From: Talinum fruticosum
Taxonomy: Eukaryota; Streptophyta; Magnoliopsida; Caryophyllales; Talinaceae
Reading direction: 5' to 3'
Length of the DNA: 64,000 nt
Assembly (NCBI GenBank): GCA_021018815.1
Contig: JAITYX010000084.1
Coordinates: 1,922,001-1,986,000 of the forward strand
A model generated the notes under the pieces. The model was not told the origin of the DNA. It worked only from the letters and a program-made list of their open reading frames with translations, and made no database searches. The translations under genes and the position numbers were made by a program. Shown here piece by piece: positions 35,953 to 47,798 of this stretch. Numbering within the stretch: position 1 is the first letter of the stretch; each line of letters opens with the position of its first letter.

Positions 35953-37398
35953 GAGTTTTAGGGAATAAAAACTAATAAAAATAAATAAAAGACTCTTTCA
36001 ATCATAGTATGGAAAAGACTAAGCTTAAAAAGGTTTAAATCTTGACTCCATTGGTCCAAACCCAAGAATCTAGATTTGGGAGCGAAGATACGAAACGTTG
36101 GGATAGGCCCTTCCGTTTTGCCCGTTAACATACGACCTTTAGTAATTTGAGAAGTGAGTTTAAGAAAAGTGTTATAAGCAAGCACACAACATAGTAAATG
36201 CGAGATTAAATCAACCAAGGCATGCTTAGGATAGCGATAAAAGAAGATACAAAAGCAAGTAACAAAAGCAATGAAAAAGCAAAAAGAAAAGCGAAAGAAA
36301 ATAAAAGATTATGTTGGGGAATTTAAGAGGGATTACATAGTTTCTCAATAATACCGAAAGCAATAAATAACAAAAAATAAATAAACTGTACAAATTGAAG
36401 GCAGATTTGGCGCCCTCGGTTTGTCCTAGCTGCTGATATGGGTCTCTAATCGAATCCGGAAATGTGACAATGGTAATTTAGAAATGACTTTTTTGTGAAC
36501 TTTTGTGAAGGTGGAAAGAGGTATGTAACCGATAAAGGATTAGGGATCGAATATTGGTAGTGTAGTGAGGGTTAGCTACAAAGAAATCAAGAGATCACAT
36601 TACGCGAAGCATTCGGTAGCTTTTACTAAATTTGCAGCAAGGTTTAGTAATATAACACATAGGAAATGGCCATTGCAAAATGAGAGCTCAAGGTCTCTAT
36701 TTATAGTGGACTATTAAGTCATAAAATGACCTAGGGTTTAGCTTAATTAGCCAACCAAATCAAGCGGAAAATAGGCCGGAAAAATAAAAAACATTCGGAC
36801 CAAATCCACCTCGAATCCGGATGTAAGGGATAATACCGAGATACGCGACATCAATCAAGAAATGCCATCATACAGTCTTAACCTCCTTCCGTGTTGCGAG
36901 CTGAACTTTGGAGCAAAAGGCGGTGGTTGGTGGAAAACTCACCGAAATACGGCGTCGGTCAAGAACAACATCATTTTGTGAAAGTGAGCTTCTTGTCTCT
37001 GTTGGATGCTTGGAGAAAAATGTAGTGTTTTAGCGATGCTTTCCATAAAATGCGACGTCGAACAATCCGACATCGTCCGGAAGAAATAAGCTCCGTGTCT
37101 CGGTTGGACGCCGAATATGAAATGCAACGTTCGAGAGTAGTATAGCTCGATGCACGACGCCGACCATTGTTGACCCGGGCTTGGACCAGCGGAATGAAGT
37201 GGATTTTTGGGCTGACCCAAAGCAAATAAGGTTTATTTTTAGTGCTAGATGTTTTTGTGGTTCACTAGCTTTATTCAAGCTTATCAAACCCCGATCGTAA
37301 TTCCAATCCACAAACGAGGACTAGGATGTCATCATCCGGTTGACAAAATAAAATGTAGAAATAAAAGAGGTAAGAAGGACACATTTTAGGTGTTTACG
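35953..37398 (-). repeat. Tat/Ogre-type LTR1 (3' LTR of unit E1)
   Basis: About 1.45 kb, recognised by alignment to 44335-45741 (roughly 87% by eye). The minus-strand start corresponds to TGTAGACACTAAAATG, typical of Tat/Ogre LTRs, but its first bases are mutated. The minus TATA box CTATAAATAG is at plus 36697-36706. Purine-rich tract and 3' internal sequence adjoin on the right (37399 onward). Ends are approximate because TG/CA have decayed. Confidence 0.78.
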
Positions 37399-37961
37399 AG
37401 TTAGCCCTCACTTTGACCGAGTCCGAAAGACTAAGGGTCAAAGTAGACACTAAAGGTTACTTATCTCTCTTTTAGGCATTGCTTTAAATGTTGATTGATT
37501 TGTAATGTCTAAAATTGGTCATTATCAAACCTGAAGTCCGAGATAGGGGCTTGGACTTGTTTGCAATGCATGTGTTACGAAGTCCGAGTAAGAGGCTCCC
37601 GAGCTTGGCTTGATCACGATCTGAAGCATGATGAATATCTCCTAAAGCCTTGATCGTTTCTTGATCTAAAGCTTGACCTAATAATCTACTGTAATAAGAA
37701 ATTCATTAGTGGGTATCTATATTTATGGAAGTTTAATATTTCACTTGAATAATTCAGTCCAAAAGGGATTGGAAATTTGATATGATAAAGTTGACATTCC
37801 GGGTCCAAAGTCCCACTTGCATGCACAAGGTTCCAAGAACCCACTTGCCACACCTGATTGGACCTCACATGCCGAGCCACCTGCTAAACCTGCAAAGCTG
37901 CCATTGAGGGGATGCCGTTCAGGCCTCGTGGTTGCCGTTCAGGCGGACAAGAGCTGAGAGC
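37399..37961 (-). other. 3' internal region and PPT of unit E1
   Basis: Homologous to 45742-46206 plus 47478-47535 of E2. The purine-rich tract before the LTR is weakly kept (AGTGAGGGCTAAC on minus). At 37865-37870 the sequence CACATGCC is the uninterrupted form of the site that in E2 received a solo LTR. Confidence 0.65.
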
Positions 37962-40490
37962 TTAGTCAATGAAAATTTCTTGGAAAGAGAATGGAGTCCT
38001 CACGATGAGTGGATCCATAGTGACCTCTTAGTGGAAGCCGAGAGCATGTCTCTTCACTAGCTATTTCTCCTTTGGTATGCTTGTTGGCTTGAGTTTCTTT
38101 CTTTGCACATTTGGAATGGTACTTCTACCAAAATCTTGTTGGATTTACCTTTTGTAGAGAGGCACTATTTGAAGCAGTGGGGCTATCCGAAAATTTATGG
38201 AGATGTTCAAGGAGAGGAACTACCCTCCGAAGAAAATTATGAACAATGTCGAGTTTGGTTCTATCTTTATTGCTTTAAACCACTTATGTGACTATAATGA
38301 GCGTGACCCTACCCAGGCCATTAGTGAATGTTTTTGGGATACCACCAACATATTTCATCTTCCTTTTAGGGAGATGACCAGCACTCATCTTGATTTTGCC
38401 GTTTTCCTTGGGTTCGGGCTTCTCGAGGGAACCTTTAGTCTATGACTGAGACTTGTATAAAAATTATGATCTGTTTACGTCACCTTTTTTGTCCCATTGC
38501 TAGCCAATTTCCTCAACTTAATTTATTTATGTACGCTCTTTTTTTAAGGCCTTTGAAAATGTTGAGTTTTGGGCTCAACATACTCTGTAACAATAATTCC
38601 AGGTAGTGCTAGCCCATATTCTAAGCATATAGATCTTCTCGGGCCAAATATCTAAGGTGTACGTTCACTATTTAGTGAACTTAGCGGACCTACACAAGGT
38701 TAAGGACCTTAATTGGGGTGTGCATGCTTATACTTGGCTTATAAGGGGTTTACACTCTAGTGTGAGGCATACAAACGCTAAGAGAGATTTGATGAACTAC
38801 ATACCCTTATGTGGCTTGTGGAAGAATATTTAGGTATGCTTCGCTTCATCCCTTTTGTTAATTCCAAAATATTTTCTCTTGCGTGGATAAAGGTCTCATT
38901 TGTCTTGTAAAATTTCCATCATGGCTATACGAATATTTTGCCCATCTTTCGCCCGATTCAAGGAACCATCCTTAATTCCCGACCTCGGTATCATAGGCCA
39001 AAGATCACCTTCGACGACGGAAAGAACATGATTTTGACTTCTTGAGGTCCGCCCTCAACCGCGTGACTTCAGTATGTCACTTCTAAACTTTAAATTTGGA
39101 GCTGAAACAATCCATAAAATTTTCTTTCTTGTTGTCCGAGTCTATTACCCTAGCCCACAGCGTGTGGTGGACTGTGGGTGTGGCCATGGTGGCCGATACC
39201 GGTTAAAACGTCAAGCATTTGCTACTTATTTTTCTGATTTTTCTTGTCTCCTCATGGGTCCTGTTTGTGCAAGCTAAATTTTATTCTTGGACCCAAATTC
39301 AACTCCGTCCAAGCTTAGATATAGCATGGGAATTGAGCGAGATGAGGATTTTCGTTGGAGGGTCTCATTGGATTTTGTTGGTATCTTGGTGAGCAGGTCA
39401 CACCGCAATTTTGTTACAACACATGGTCTCCTGCTGTTCCCCAAGATCTCCTACAAAAGATGTTTTACTTTCGCTCTATTACTCAAGAGGAGCAGGAAGA
39501 AATAAACACCGGTATCTCTATACGCAGCTTTTGAATATGCATTCGTCCTATGCTCAACGCTTGGGGCGAATTATGACCTGATTGGTAAGTCTTTTTACTA
39601 TGTTGAATAACTTTATCGTTTATAGCTTCTCTCGGATGACATTGATATACCAAGTCTTGGTGTCAATGTGTCACAACCCGGGAGTCCTCATGCTATGTTA
39701 GAATCTTATAGATTCTTGAAGATGAATATGTGGGGCACCATCTTCCGATGAATTTAAAAGAGGTAAGAGTATTATGCTCTTTTACTTTTAGTTGTATGCT
39801 AAAAGTGTCTTGCTAACATAATGAATATTGGTGTATGACCAGGGAGCAATCTCGAATTGTGTCCATCAATCTCCGATCTGCCCTCAAAGCTTTTAAGTTT
39901 TTCTAGAAAGACTTTTCGAACATTTCGGGTGAGTCTTGGTTAGTGAGAGTGCTAACTTTTAGTCTTGGTTAGTGAGAGTGCTAACTTTTTAATCTTTAGT
40001 AAATGTTCTAACCGCTCTATTATTTTCGTAGGGTTTCCAGGTTTAGGTCTTCTCACTCGAAAGGTTTCCTTGGTGGTCATGGGACTCAAGCGCGCCCCTC
40101 TAGCTATTAAATGTCATCTAGTAGTGTGGCATGAGCGGGCACTTTTGATTGTTCTTCACGATGTTCATGTCATCGTAGTGCTCGCGAGGTGGGGCCCGAG
40201 TACATTTGTACCGGGCGTAGTTCTTCTAGCATTGGGCCTAGGTTTTCCGACGACTACATGGATATCATGCCTCTTTCAGAACTTTACCCTCAATGTAACC
40301 TATTTGATTTTCACTTGGAAGTCATACGGCGGGCCTTCTCACGAAGCTTGTCAATCCACTCGGACTAAGGGCTAGCTTCGACACGTTGTTGGGGACATAA
40401 GGGTTTCCACTTCAATCTTAGAGGATTTTGCTAACTATAACTTCGATACCGCCTCCTATGATGAAGATTGATAATCTCCTTGTACAATGC
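37962..40490 (+). pseudogene. antisense PMD (plant mobile domain) gene of unit E1
   Basis: Runs opposite to the element's pol. It begins mid-exon at WTRAESLV; the ATG and TATA box found in E2 are missing. The PMD is readable: CFWDTTNIFHLPFREMTSTHLD (about 38310-38400), then YVHYLVNLADLHKVKDLNWG and HAYTWLIRGLHSSVRHTNAKRD (about 38650-38810) and PLCGLW. Later exons include DDYMDIMPL (about 40240). Candidate introns with GT...AG borders occur, for example 39763-39841 and a segment ending GTTTATAG before 39620-39640. PMD proteins (MAIL/MAIN relatives) are host proteins often captured by gypsy elements. Scattered stops and frameshifts make this copy non-functional. Confidence 0.65.
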
Positions 40491-40905
40491 TTTTACTAAT
40501 GTTTAATTTTTTAATATTATTTTTACTCTATGCAATGAGATGAATGCAAACACTCAATTTTAACATGCTTTTGTTTTATTTATACAATGTGAAAAATTCT
40601 AAGGAAAATTGCACGAGACAAATTGGAAAAAACAAAATTTTCACTCGCAAAAATTCTAAGAAATATTTCAAAGACAAATAAATAAAAAATTTCACTAACC
40701 CCCATATTAGGGCACAGATCGGAAAATATTAAGGCTTGGCCGAAATGGGTTTAGATGTAGAGAGCTGAAATAAGGCCAAAAGGAGTGGTTGGACCGAAAA
40801 ATAAGACAGAATGGTCGGTGCAGTCGATGCTTGGCCAACCAATGGCCTGGTGGCTTTGGTGGACTTCAATGGCCGATATGGAAAGATTCTAGTCTTTGAA
40901 TCCAC

Positions 40906-40912
40906 CATAAAA
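40906..40912 (+). promoter_or_regulatory. TATA box of DUF7745-like gene (E1)
   Basis: CATAAAAGGG, 165 bp before the ATG at 41071; in E2 the same site is TATAAAAGGG (49873-49879). A CT-rich leader follows in both. Confidence 0.45.
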
Positions 40913-41070
40913 GGGACCTGGCGATCGACTATCGAAAATTACACCTTCCAATCTCCTTTCTTCAATTCTTTCGGAAAAACAGTTTCGAAGAAAATTCCCC
41001 GGGCCTTTGCTCTCGTTTTTGCTTGCAAGGATGAATTTCATGACCGAACTATTCCGTCTGGATGGACGAG

Positions 41071-42448
41071 ATGACTGAAGTTGAGAAAGTAGGGTTGTCC
41101 CTTTATGGATCGAATACCTTGTTTATCATTCGACAGGTGAAAGTCTAATGGACTCTCTTAAGGGTCTGTAGTGGCCTTTTGGGATCCAGAATACCACATC
41201 TTTAGGTTTGGGGGTTGAGAATTATGTCCCCTTCCTTAAGAATTTGATGTAATCCTAGGCATTCATCGTCGAGCCAAACCTATGATTTCGACACCTTCTA
41301 CCAATATGTATGAAATATATAAGCATCTTCTGAAGCTAAATAATAGGAATCTAAGTTGGATTCTTATTAGGGACGAGGCTAATGAATTTGTTGTCGTACT
41401 ACCATTCGATGCATTCTTCATGGCATGCGCACATTCGGAGACATCGAGCCATAATTACTTCCCTAATAGGTGGTTTCCTATTAGTGAGAGGCCACGAGGA
41501 CATGCCACATGCTGCACTACTAAACTTTACCGAGCAATTGGAGGATCACTATTCCCTTACTCCTCTTATTCTTGGAGAAACTATTAAAGGGATGGACCGG
41601 GTTGAAGCAAATCCAAATGAGGACTTCACAAACAACCCCCTGTTATTGCCGGTAAGCAAAAATAATATCCGAGATCCAACCAGGTGAGGTTAGGTAGGCA
41701 GCGTCAGGCCAACAATAGTAGTCCAGCAACAACAAGGCTGAAAAGTTTCTAGCTTCACACAAATTCATGCTTTTCTACTCTCTCTCTTTCTTTTTTTTTT
41801 TTTAATTTTGCTTCTATTAGGCCGTGAATAATGATGAATTAGACCGTATAGGACCCTAATAATTTTACTATGCGTTGTATGCGGATCTGGTTGGTGGAGC
41901 ACCTTATGTTGGTATAGGCACCAGCAAAAGTTAACCGATACCTAGCTATGCGGTTTTGTCAATGGCAACGGTTAAGTGTTTTTACCGACCATGCAGATTC
42001 TTGGTGGGCAACCTAGTTGAAACTAGGGCGTCCCATCGAGTGGTATATCGAACATTGGAGAGGGTCCCAATTTATGACAAATACTGAGCAACACCATTTT
42101 GTATGTTTCCCGGGTATAGAAAACCAAACATACTATTTCCGTGACGAGTGTTATGCGGAAAATGGGACGCGTCTAGGAGATCCCTTACTTGGATTGCATC
42201 CCACCTGTTTCGAATTTTATCCGGAAAGGATAAAAGAGATTGACTCCAAACATTGTAAGGCACTAAGGATTCGTGAACGGGACCGAAGAGGAGCTCGTTC
42301 TTGCTATAGCACGCTTCAAATTCACAAGGTGAAGCCATAGATATACAAACGAGCCCGCATGAAGGAAGGTGAAGCTAAAGAAGTTGAGGAGATGAGGGCT
42401 TGTAGGAGGATACAACTTAGTTTAGCAATGCAAAAGGGACGAAAGTAA
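41071..42448 (+). pseudogene. antisense DUF7745-like gene of unit E1
   Basis: ATG at 41071 (MTEVEKVGLSLYGSNTLF). A WDP...HIFRF-type motif and EIMSPSL follow near 41185-41240. The open stretch 41282-41587 includes NMYEIYKHLLKLNNRNLSW, and in another frame FLLVRGHEDMPHAA and LGETIKGMDR. After an intron-like T-rich stretch (about 41660-41820) the last part carries RPIEWYIEHWRGSQF and a basic, alanine/glutamate-rich tail ending MQKGRK, stop at 42446. This matches the general plan of plant DUF7745 proteins. It is broken by several stops. A homolog with about 80-85% identity is at 50041. Confidence 0.6.
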
Positions 42449-43059
42449 AGATTGACTAAGGCTGAAATTAAGAAGAATTTAGGAAGAAATAAAAATTAAG
42501 TTTTTAGTTTTGCCTCCGTAGAACTATTTATTTTTCAAGTGGTATGCTTGTTTTATTTCCCTTTTATTTAGCTATGTATTTAGGTAAGTAGTAGGCTTAC
42601 CTTTTATTAATAATAAAGTAAAATTAAGTTTTATGCTCACTTTTTATGATGCATTTTATCGCTTACTTAGAGAAAGAAATAAAAATTTGGACCGCCTATT
42701 GGAGTGTCCTTAAAATAACCATTAAGGACCAAAATACTTCGCTTGAGGGAATTTATTGATTAAATGGACCGTCCGATTGGACCGTCAAAAATAACAATTC
42801 AATACAAATATAGCCGGAGGGATTTCTCGGCCCGACCAGCCCGTCGTGCGGACAGTGGAGCATGGTTAGGTCGGCTTAGCTAATTATAGGAACTTTTTAG
42901 TGTTATGCTAAACATAGTATTTGTTTAAGCGATCCAAGTTTGTATGTTGAAAGATCTCTTAACCGTCCAAATCAATTTAACCGCCCTCCCGGCAGTATTC
43001 GGTTAAGTATGAATAGGCCTTGCCGATTGGGCCTAAATTTTCCTCGAGGATCCTGAATT
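42449..43059. other. 3' flank of DUF7745-like gene / integrase end (E1)
   Basis: AT-rich, with TTATTAATAATAAAGTAAAA (about 42605) also found after gene G. It probably serves as 3' UTR of the plus-strand gene and as the end of minus-strand pol. Positions 42660-43059 show no clear code. Confidence 0.4.
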
Positions 43060-43700
43060 GTTGCTCTAATCTCCTCAAGGACCAAGTCTTCAATCTACAA
43101 GTTACGAGGCTTTACCTTCTTGTTAAATGACCTTCATATACGTGCTTGATATATTTGGATATTATGTAAAGCGTTTAAGCGTCTTTCATCTAGCAACACT
43201 AACTCCTCCCGGCATGTTGCTCCCTAATGAAGGAATTTGACTTTCCGCAATGATCCGTAATGAAGGAATGGTGATTTTTATCGGAAGGACTACTTGCATA
43301 CTAGGGAGTAGAGTTTTGCTCCTGTTGAGGTTCTAATGGAGGTTCGGTAGCCCCACAAAAATGAGGGCAAGTTGTCAAGCCAATCCTTATAGCTAATAGC
43401 CATTTTCTCCACTGTTTTGCGAATATCATTGTTGGCGGCCTTGACTGCTCCGTTGGAATGAGGGCGATAGGGAGAAGACCTATGGTGTTTAATTTTGTAT
43501 TTGTCTAATAAATCTGCTACTTCCTTCTTGAAAGTACCATCGTCACCAATCAATTCATGTTGTACCCCATATCTACAAATAATGTTACGAGTTATAAACT
43601 TTGCCACATGCTTCGAGCGTTAAGGTTGCATAGAGTCTACTTCTACCGATTTGGTAAAGTTGTCAATTACTACTAATAAAATTTGTGACCTCTCGTTCCT
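43060..43700 (-). pseudogene. gypsy integrase, truncated (unit E1)
   Basis: The 105-codon open stretch 43607-43290 contains FITRNIICRYGVQHELIGDDGT, HHRSSPYRPHSNGAVKAANNDI and YKDWLDNLPSFLWGYRTSIRTSTG: integrase core of Tat/Ogre type. The catalytic Glu position reads GAVKAAN (Lys for Glu). Upstream FILVVIDNFTKSVE is present to 43690, then the sequence jumps into the 5' leader. The C-terminal part decays down to about 43060. Confidence 0.85.
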
Positions 43701-44334
43701 TTGCCATGCACCATCACTAGGAACGTTAAATTGTTCATTAAGTCGGGACAAAATTCAGGAAAATACTTAGACAACCATGTAGGGACCATGACCCCCGCAT
43801 CCGCCTTCATTAGGAGGGGAATCGGATTCGACAGAGCTTCCCCACAAATGTTAGGGTTTCTTTTTGAAGATCATTTTTGTAAGATGATTTTTTAAAAGAT
43901 GATAATTTTGGAAATGAGGTTTTATTTCTTATTAGGATTTCTGATTTTTATAATTTGATTTTAAATAGATTTATGCAAAGGGGATTGGTGATTTTTATTA
44001 ATAATTTATTCTAGGAATTATTTTTAGAAGCCTCGGGATGTTATTTAACAACCAAAAAAATGAAACATGATAAATTTATTCTTGTTGTAAGGCTTTTTGT
44101 CCAAACTGCAGTAAAAACACCGGCTTGGACCAAAGCTTTACTCGGTGATCATCCGGCGTAGGCAAGAGCTAGCGTCGTACGGTCACCGAGGTTGGCCATT
44201 GGCCGTGACCGAGGTGGTCGAGTCGGGGTCCATGGCTTAGCTGTCAAAAATAAAAATTATATTTTTGTGATTTTCGGTTAGGAATGGTTAGGAGCAAATA
44301 CAAGAGAAATAAAAAAAGGAAAATAGAGTCGCCG
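43700..44334 (-). other. PBS and 5' leader after LTR2
   Basis: On minus GGCGACTC (plus 44326-44333) follows the LTR, the core of the Tat/Ogre primer-binding site TGGCGACTC. The leader has a short ATG-led frame (MDPDSTTSVTANG, near 44225). It joins integrase code near 43700, where TGGCAAAGG is shared with the leader copy at 35322. Confidence 0.65.
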
Positions 44335-45741
44335 ATCGGTTTTAGGGAATAAAAATTAACAAAAATAAATAAAAAGACTCTTTCAATCTTAGTATGGAAA
44401 AGACTAAGCTTCAAAGAGCTTTAAAACTTGACTCCATAAGTCTAGAACCAAGAACCTAGATTTGGGAGCGAAGGAACAAAACGTAGGGATAATCGCTTCC
44501 TTTTTGCCCGTCAATAGACAACCTTTACTAATTTGAGAAGTGAGTTTAAGACAAGTGTTAAAGGCAAGCACACAAAATATTAAATGCGAGATTAAATCAA
44601 CCAAGGCATGCTTAGGAAAGAAAAAAACCAGATACAAAAGCGAGTAAACAAAAGCAATAAAAAAGCTAAACGAAAGCGAAAGAAAATAAAATATTACATC
44701 GGGTGGGTAGGAATTTAAGAGTGATTACATCCTTTCTCAACAATATAGAAAGCAATAAATAACACAAATTAAATAAATCGTAAGAATTGAAGGCAAATTT
44801 GGCGCCTTAAGGTTCTCCTAGTTGCTGATTTGGGTCTCTAACTAGATCTAGAAGCGTGACAAGTGGTAATCCGGAGGTCGTTTTTGTGAACTTTTGTGAA
44901 GGTGGAAAAATGTATATAATTCATGAAGGATTAGGAATCGAATATTGTTAGTGTAGTGAGGTTTAGGCTGTAAAGAAACCATGAGATCCGATTACGCGAA
45001 GCATTCAGTAGCTCTTACTAAGGTTTCGGATAGGTTTAATAACATAACACATAGGAACCGGCCATTGCACAATGAGAGCTTAACCTCACTATTTATAGTG
45101 GGCTATTAGGTCTTAAAATGACCTAGGGTTTAGCTTAATTAGCCTTCCAAATCAAGCGGAAAACCGGCCAAAAATCGGAAAAATCGGGCCAAATCCACCT
45201 CAAACCAAGATCCCGAGGACAATGCCAAGATACGCAACACCGGTCAAGAAACGACATTGTACAGTCTCAACCTCCTTTTGTGTTACTACTCGAACTCTAG
45301 AGAAAAATGCAGTGTTTGGGGGAAAACTCACTTGAAATGCGGCGACGATTAAGAACGAGGTCATTTTGTGAAAGTGAGCTTCGTGTCTCGATTGGGTGCT
45401 TGGAGAAGAATGTAGTGTTTTTGCGATGTTTGCTATAAAATGTGGTGCCGGTCAATCTAACGTCGTACGGACGAAATTAGCTTCGTGTCTCGATTGGATG
45501 AAGAATATGAAATGCAACGTTCTACGGAGCTTCGATCAGCCAAGTAAAGTAGTTTTTAGGCCGACCCAAAGCAAATAAGGTTTGTTTTTGTGCTAGAGGT
45601 TTTTGTGGTTCATTTGCTTCCGTAAAGCCAATCAAACTCGACCCTAATTTGAATCCAGTAAACAAGACTAGGATTTCATCATCATGCTAAAAGAATAAAC
45701 CCGAATAAAAGAGATAAGAATGACACATTTTAGTGTCTACA
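44335..45741 (-). repeat. Tat/Ogre-type LTR2, shared by units E1 and E2
   Basis: About 1.41 kb. On minus it starts TGTAGACACTAAAATGTGTC at 45741. The TATA box CTATAAATAG is at plus 45089-45098. On the right it has a PPT (AAGTGGGGCCTAAC on minus) and 3' internal region; on the left a PBS and leader. It therefore serves as 3' LTR for E2 and 5' LTR for E1. Confidence 0.82.
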
Positions 45742-46206
45742 GTTAGGCCCCACTTTGACCGAGTTTGAAAGACTAAGGGTCAAAGTAAACACTAAAGGGT
45801 ACTTATCTCTCTTGTGGGCATTTCTTTAAATGTGGATTGATTTATAGTGTTTGGAATTGGTTGCTCTCAAATCTTACTTCGAGACAGGGGCCTGGACTTG
45901 TTTGTGACGCGTGCGTTCGGAGTCCGGTAAGAGGGTCCTGAGCTTTGCTTAATCGAGTCCTACCGATGAATTTCTGCTTAAGGCTTTATTGTTTCTTGAT
46001 CTAAAGCTTGGCCTAATAATTTGCTGTAATAACACACTCATTAGTGGGTAATTGTATTTATGAAAGTTCGGTATTTTACTCGAATAATTCGATCCAAAAC
46101 AGATCGAAAATCTGATCCGATAAAGTTGACATTGTGGGTCCAAAGTCCCACTTGCATGCCCATGTTTCCAAGAACCCACATGCCACGCCCGATTAGACCT
46201 CACATG
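45742..46206 (-). other. 3' internal region of unit E2
   Basis: Homologous to 37399-37866; PPT at the left edge. No reading frame recognised. Confidence 0.6.
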
Positions 46207-47472
46207 TGATGGAGAGTGGACAGCTTGGTGTTTTGAGCGAGAATGATATTCATTTGGAGGAGCCATGGATGCTTAAGGGTCAGCCGGAATGTTTCATGAT
46301 CCAAGGGAAAAGTTCACAACTCATCCGATTGATGCTAATGGACCCCGGAGGGTGATGAGTCCAAAACATTGAGTTATTATGACTTTGTTCATAAATAATT
46401 AATTACCATTTAGTTAAGAAGGTTAGTTGAAGCTAGTCACAAAACCCTCCAAGGCAAAGCAAGAGTGCATGGTCAAGTTAAACCAAGGAACATTGCCATT
46501 TATGCTTAAGTAAATAAATAAGTTGATGCTTGAATGAAGTCGGTCCATATTAACGTGAGATGGGCCATGGCCGGTTATGGAGCAACAAAGGAAGATGATG
46601 ACAAGGCATTCTAGAAGCATCAAAGAATCAAGAAGCTTGAAGAAGGGGAAAACAAGCCTAGGCCACATGTTCCCAATTTTGAAATACTTGGCTAGGATTT
46701 ACTCTAGCTTAGCTTGGAGAAAGGGAAAGGAATATTGTTAGTTAGCATTTTGTTTTTGCTTTATTTTCAGCTTGCATTCGGTTATGTAAAATGCCATGGC
46801 AAGGCATTATATATTCAGCTCATATGCTTCATTGTAAAGACACTTTTTGATGAATATACAAACCTTGAGTGTTATACTCTTTTTCGGGATGGATTTCTCG
46901 AGCCTCTAAATCCTCAAAGCTGTATCCTAGGTTGGCATCTAGGTGGTGTCCTTTGAGTCTCCCAAACCCCGGTGGTGTTTCTGTATCCGGATCGTTTGAG
47001 AGCGCCCCTTGATTCGAGCTTGGTGGTGTTTACGTATCCAAGCCGGAATCCAGGTTCTATCCAGCGACTTCCATCAACCATATCTCCCAATCCACGAATC
47101 ATCTCTTTCCCAAATTTCACACACTTCATCATACATGAGTTGAGTCCATTTCCACCAAATCTCAGCTTAAACCAAGAACCCCTCCGTCCTCCACATCAAA
47201 ACCAAACAAAGGGTATCAATCTGTACATCCAGCCGGCAGCATCAACTTCTGGCTATCTGTTCAGGTAGTTCCGCTTATCCAAAATTCACGAAACTTGGCC
47301 ACAACCTTCCTCCATCAGTTACCTCACTCCCCTCCAAGTTTCGTCCAAATCCAAGATCATTTACCCCTCCTTTCACCCTTTTCCCCAGAACTGCACCTGC
47401 AGGTCCTATTCTGCCCGGTTGTGTGTTTTGCGGTTTTTCCATCTTTTTCTTTGCTTCCGCCACTACACATCA
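46207..47472 (+). mobile_element. solo LTR, plus orientation, TSD ACATG
   Basis: 1266 bp, starting TGATGGAGAG and ending CACATCA, with perfect 5-bp repeats ACATG at 46202-46206 and 47473-47477. The empty site survives in E1 (CACATGCC at about 37865-37872). The other copy, 52662-53936, is inverted. A plus-strand TATATATT-type motif is near 46808. ORFs inside are chance. Superfamily probably copia from terminal style, not proven. Confidence 0.85.
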
Positions 47473-47656
47473 ACATGCCTAGCCACAAGCTAAACCTACA
47501 AAGCTGCCACTAAGGGGACGTCGGTCAGGCCTTGTGGTCGGCGTTGGTTAGCCTTTAGGTAGCTGTTGTCTCGACATGCTCTTGGACTCCCTTCTTGGTC
47601 TCCTCTTGCCTTTTGCATTTTTTCTTGTATGCTTATCATGCTTGGCCGAGTTTTCC

Positions 47657-47663
47657 TATAAAA
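47657..47663 (+). promoter_or_regulatory. TATA box of antisense PMD gene (E2)
   Basis: CCTATAAAAGGAAGG, 142 bp before the ATG at 47799, followed by a CT-rich leader. The whole segment is deleted from E1. Confidence 0.55.
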
Positions 47664-47798
47664 GGAAGGGTTGGCGTGTTTGTTTTGCACACTTTACTTA
47701 CTCCTCTTTTTGCTTCCTCTTGCTTATTCCAACTTTGCTCTAGTTTGCTCCTTGTCTTGAGAAAACTAGTGTCGTTTTCAAACACAACATCCTTAAAA

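Larger units (their letters stand above)
35322..45741 (-). mobile_element. Tat/Ogre-type gypsy unit E1, internally deleted
   Basis: Bounded by LTR2 (44335-45741, 5') and LTR1 (35953-37398, 3'). The inside is leader, integrase, two antisense genes and 3' region. The sequence passes from leader to integrase at about 43700, so gag, protease, RT and RNase H are gone. There is no TSD because both LTRs continue into further element sequence. Confidence 0.75.

Noticed and set aside
43700..43785. TGTAGG...TG-type end at 43785/35400 as LTR terminus
   Set aside because: The PBS core and LTR alignment place the LTR end at about 44335/35953; homology continues past 43785 to about 43700, so this is leader sequence.
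47595..47798. Upstream extension of the PMD ORF before MSRRRAHP
   Set aside because: This part is the TATA box and CT-rich leader; the ATG at 47799 fits the transcript layout better.
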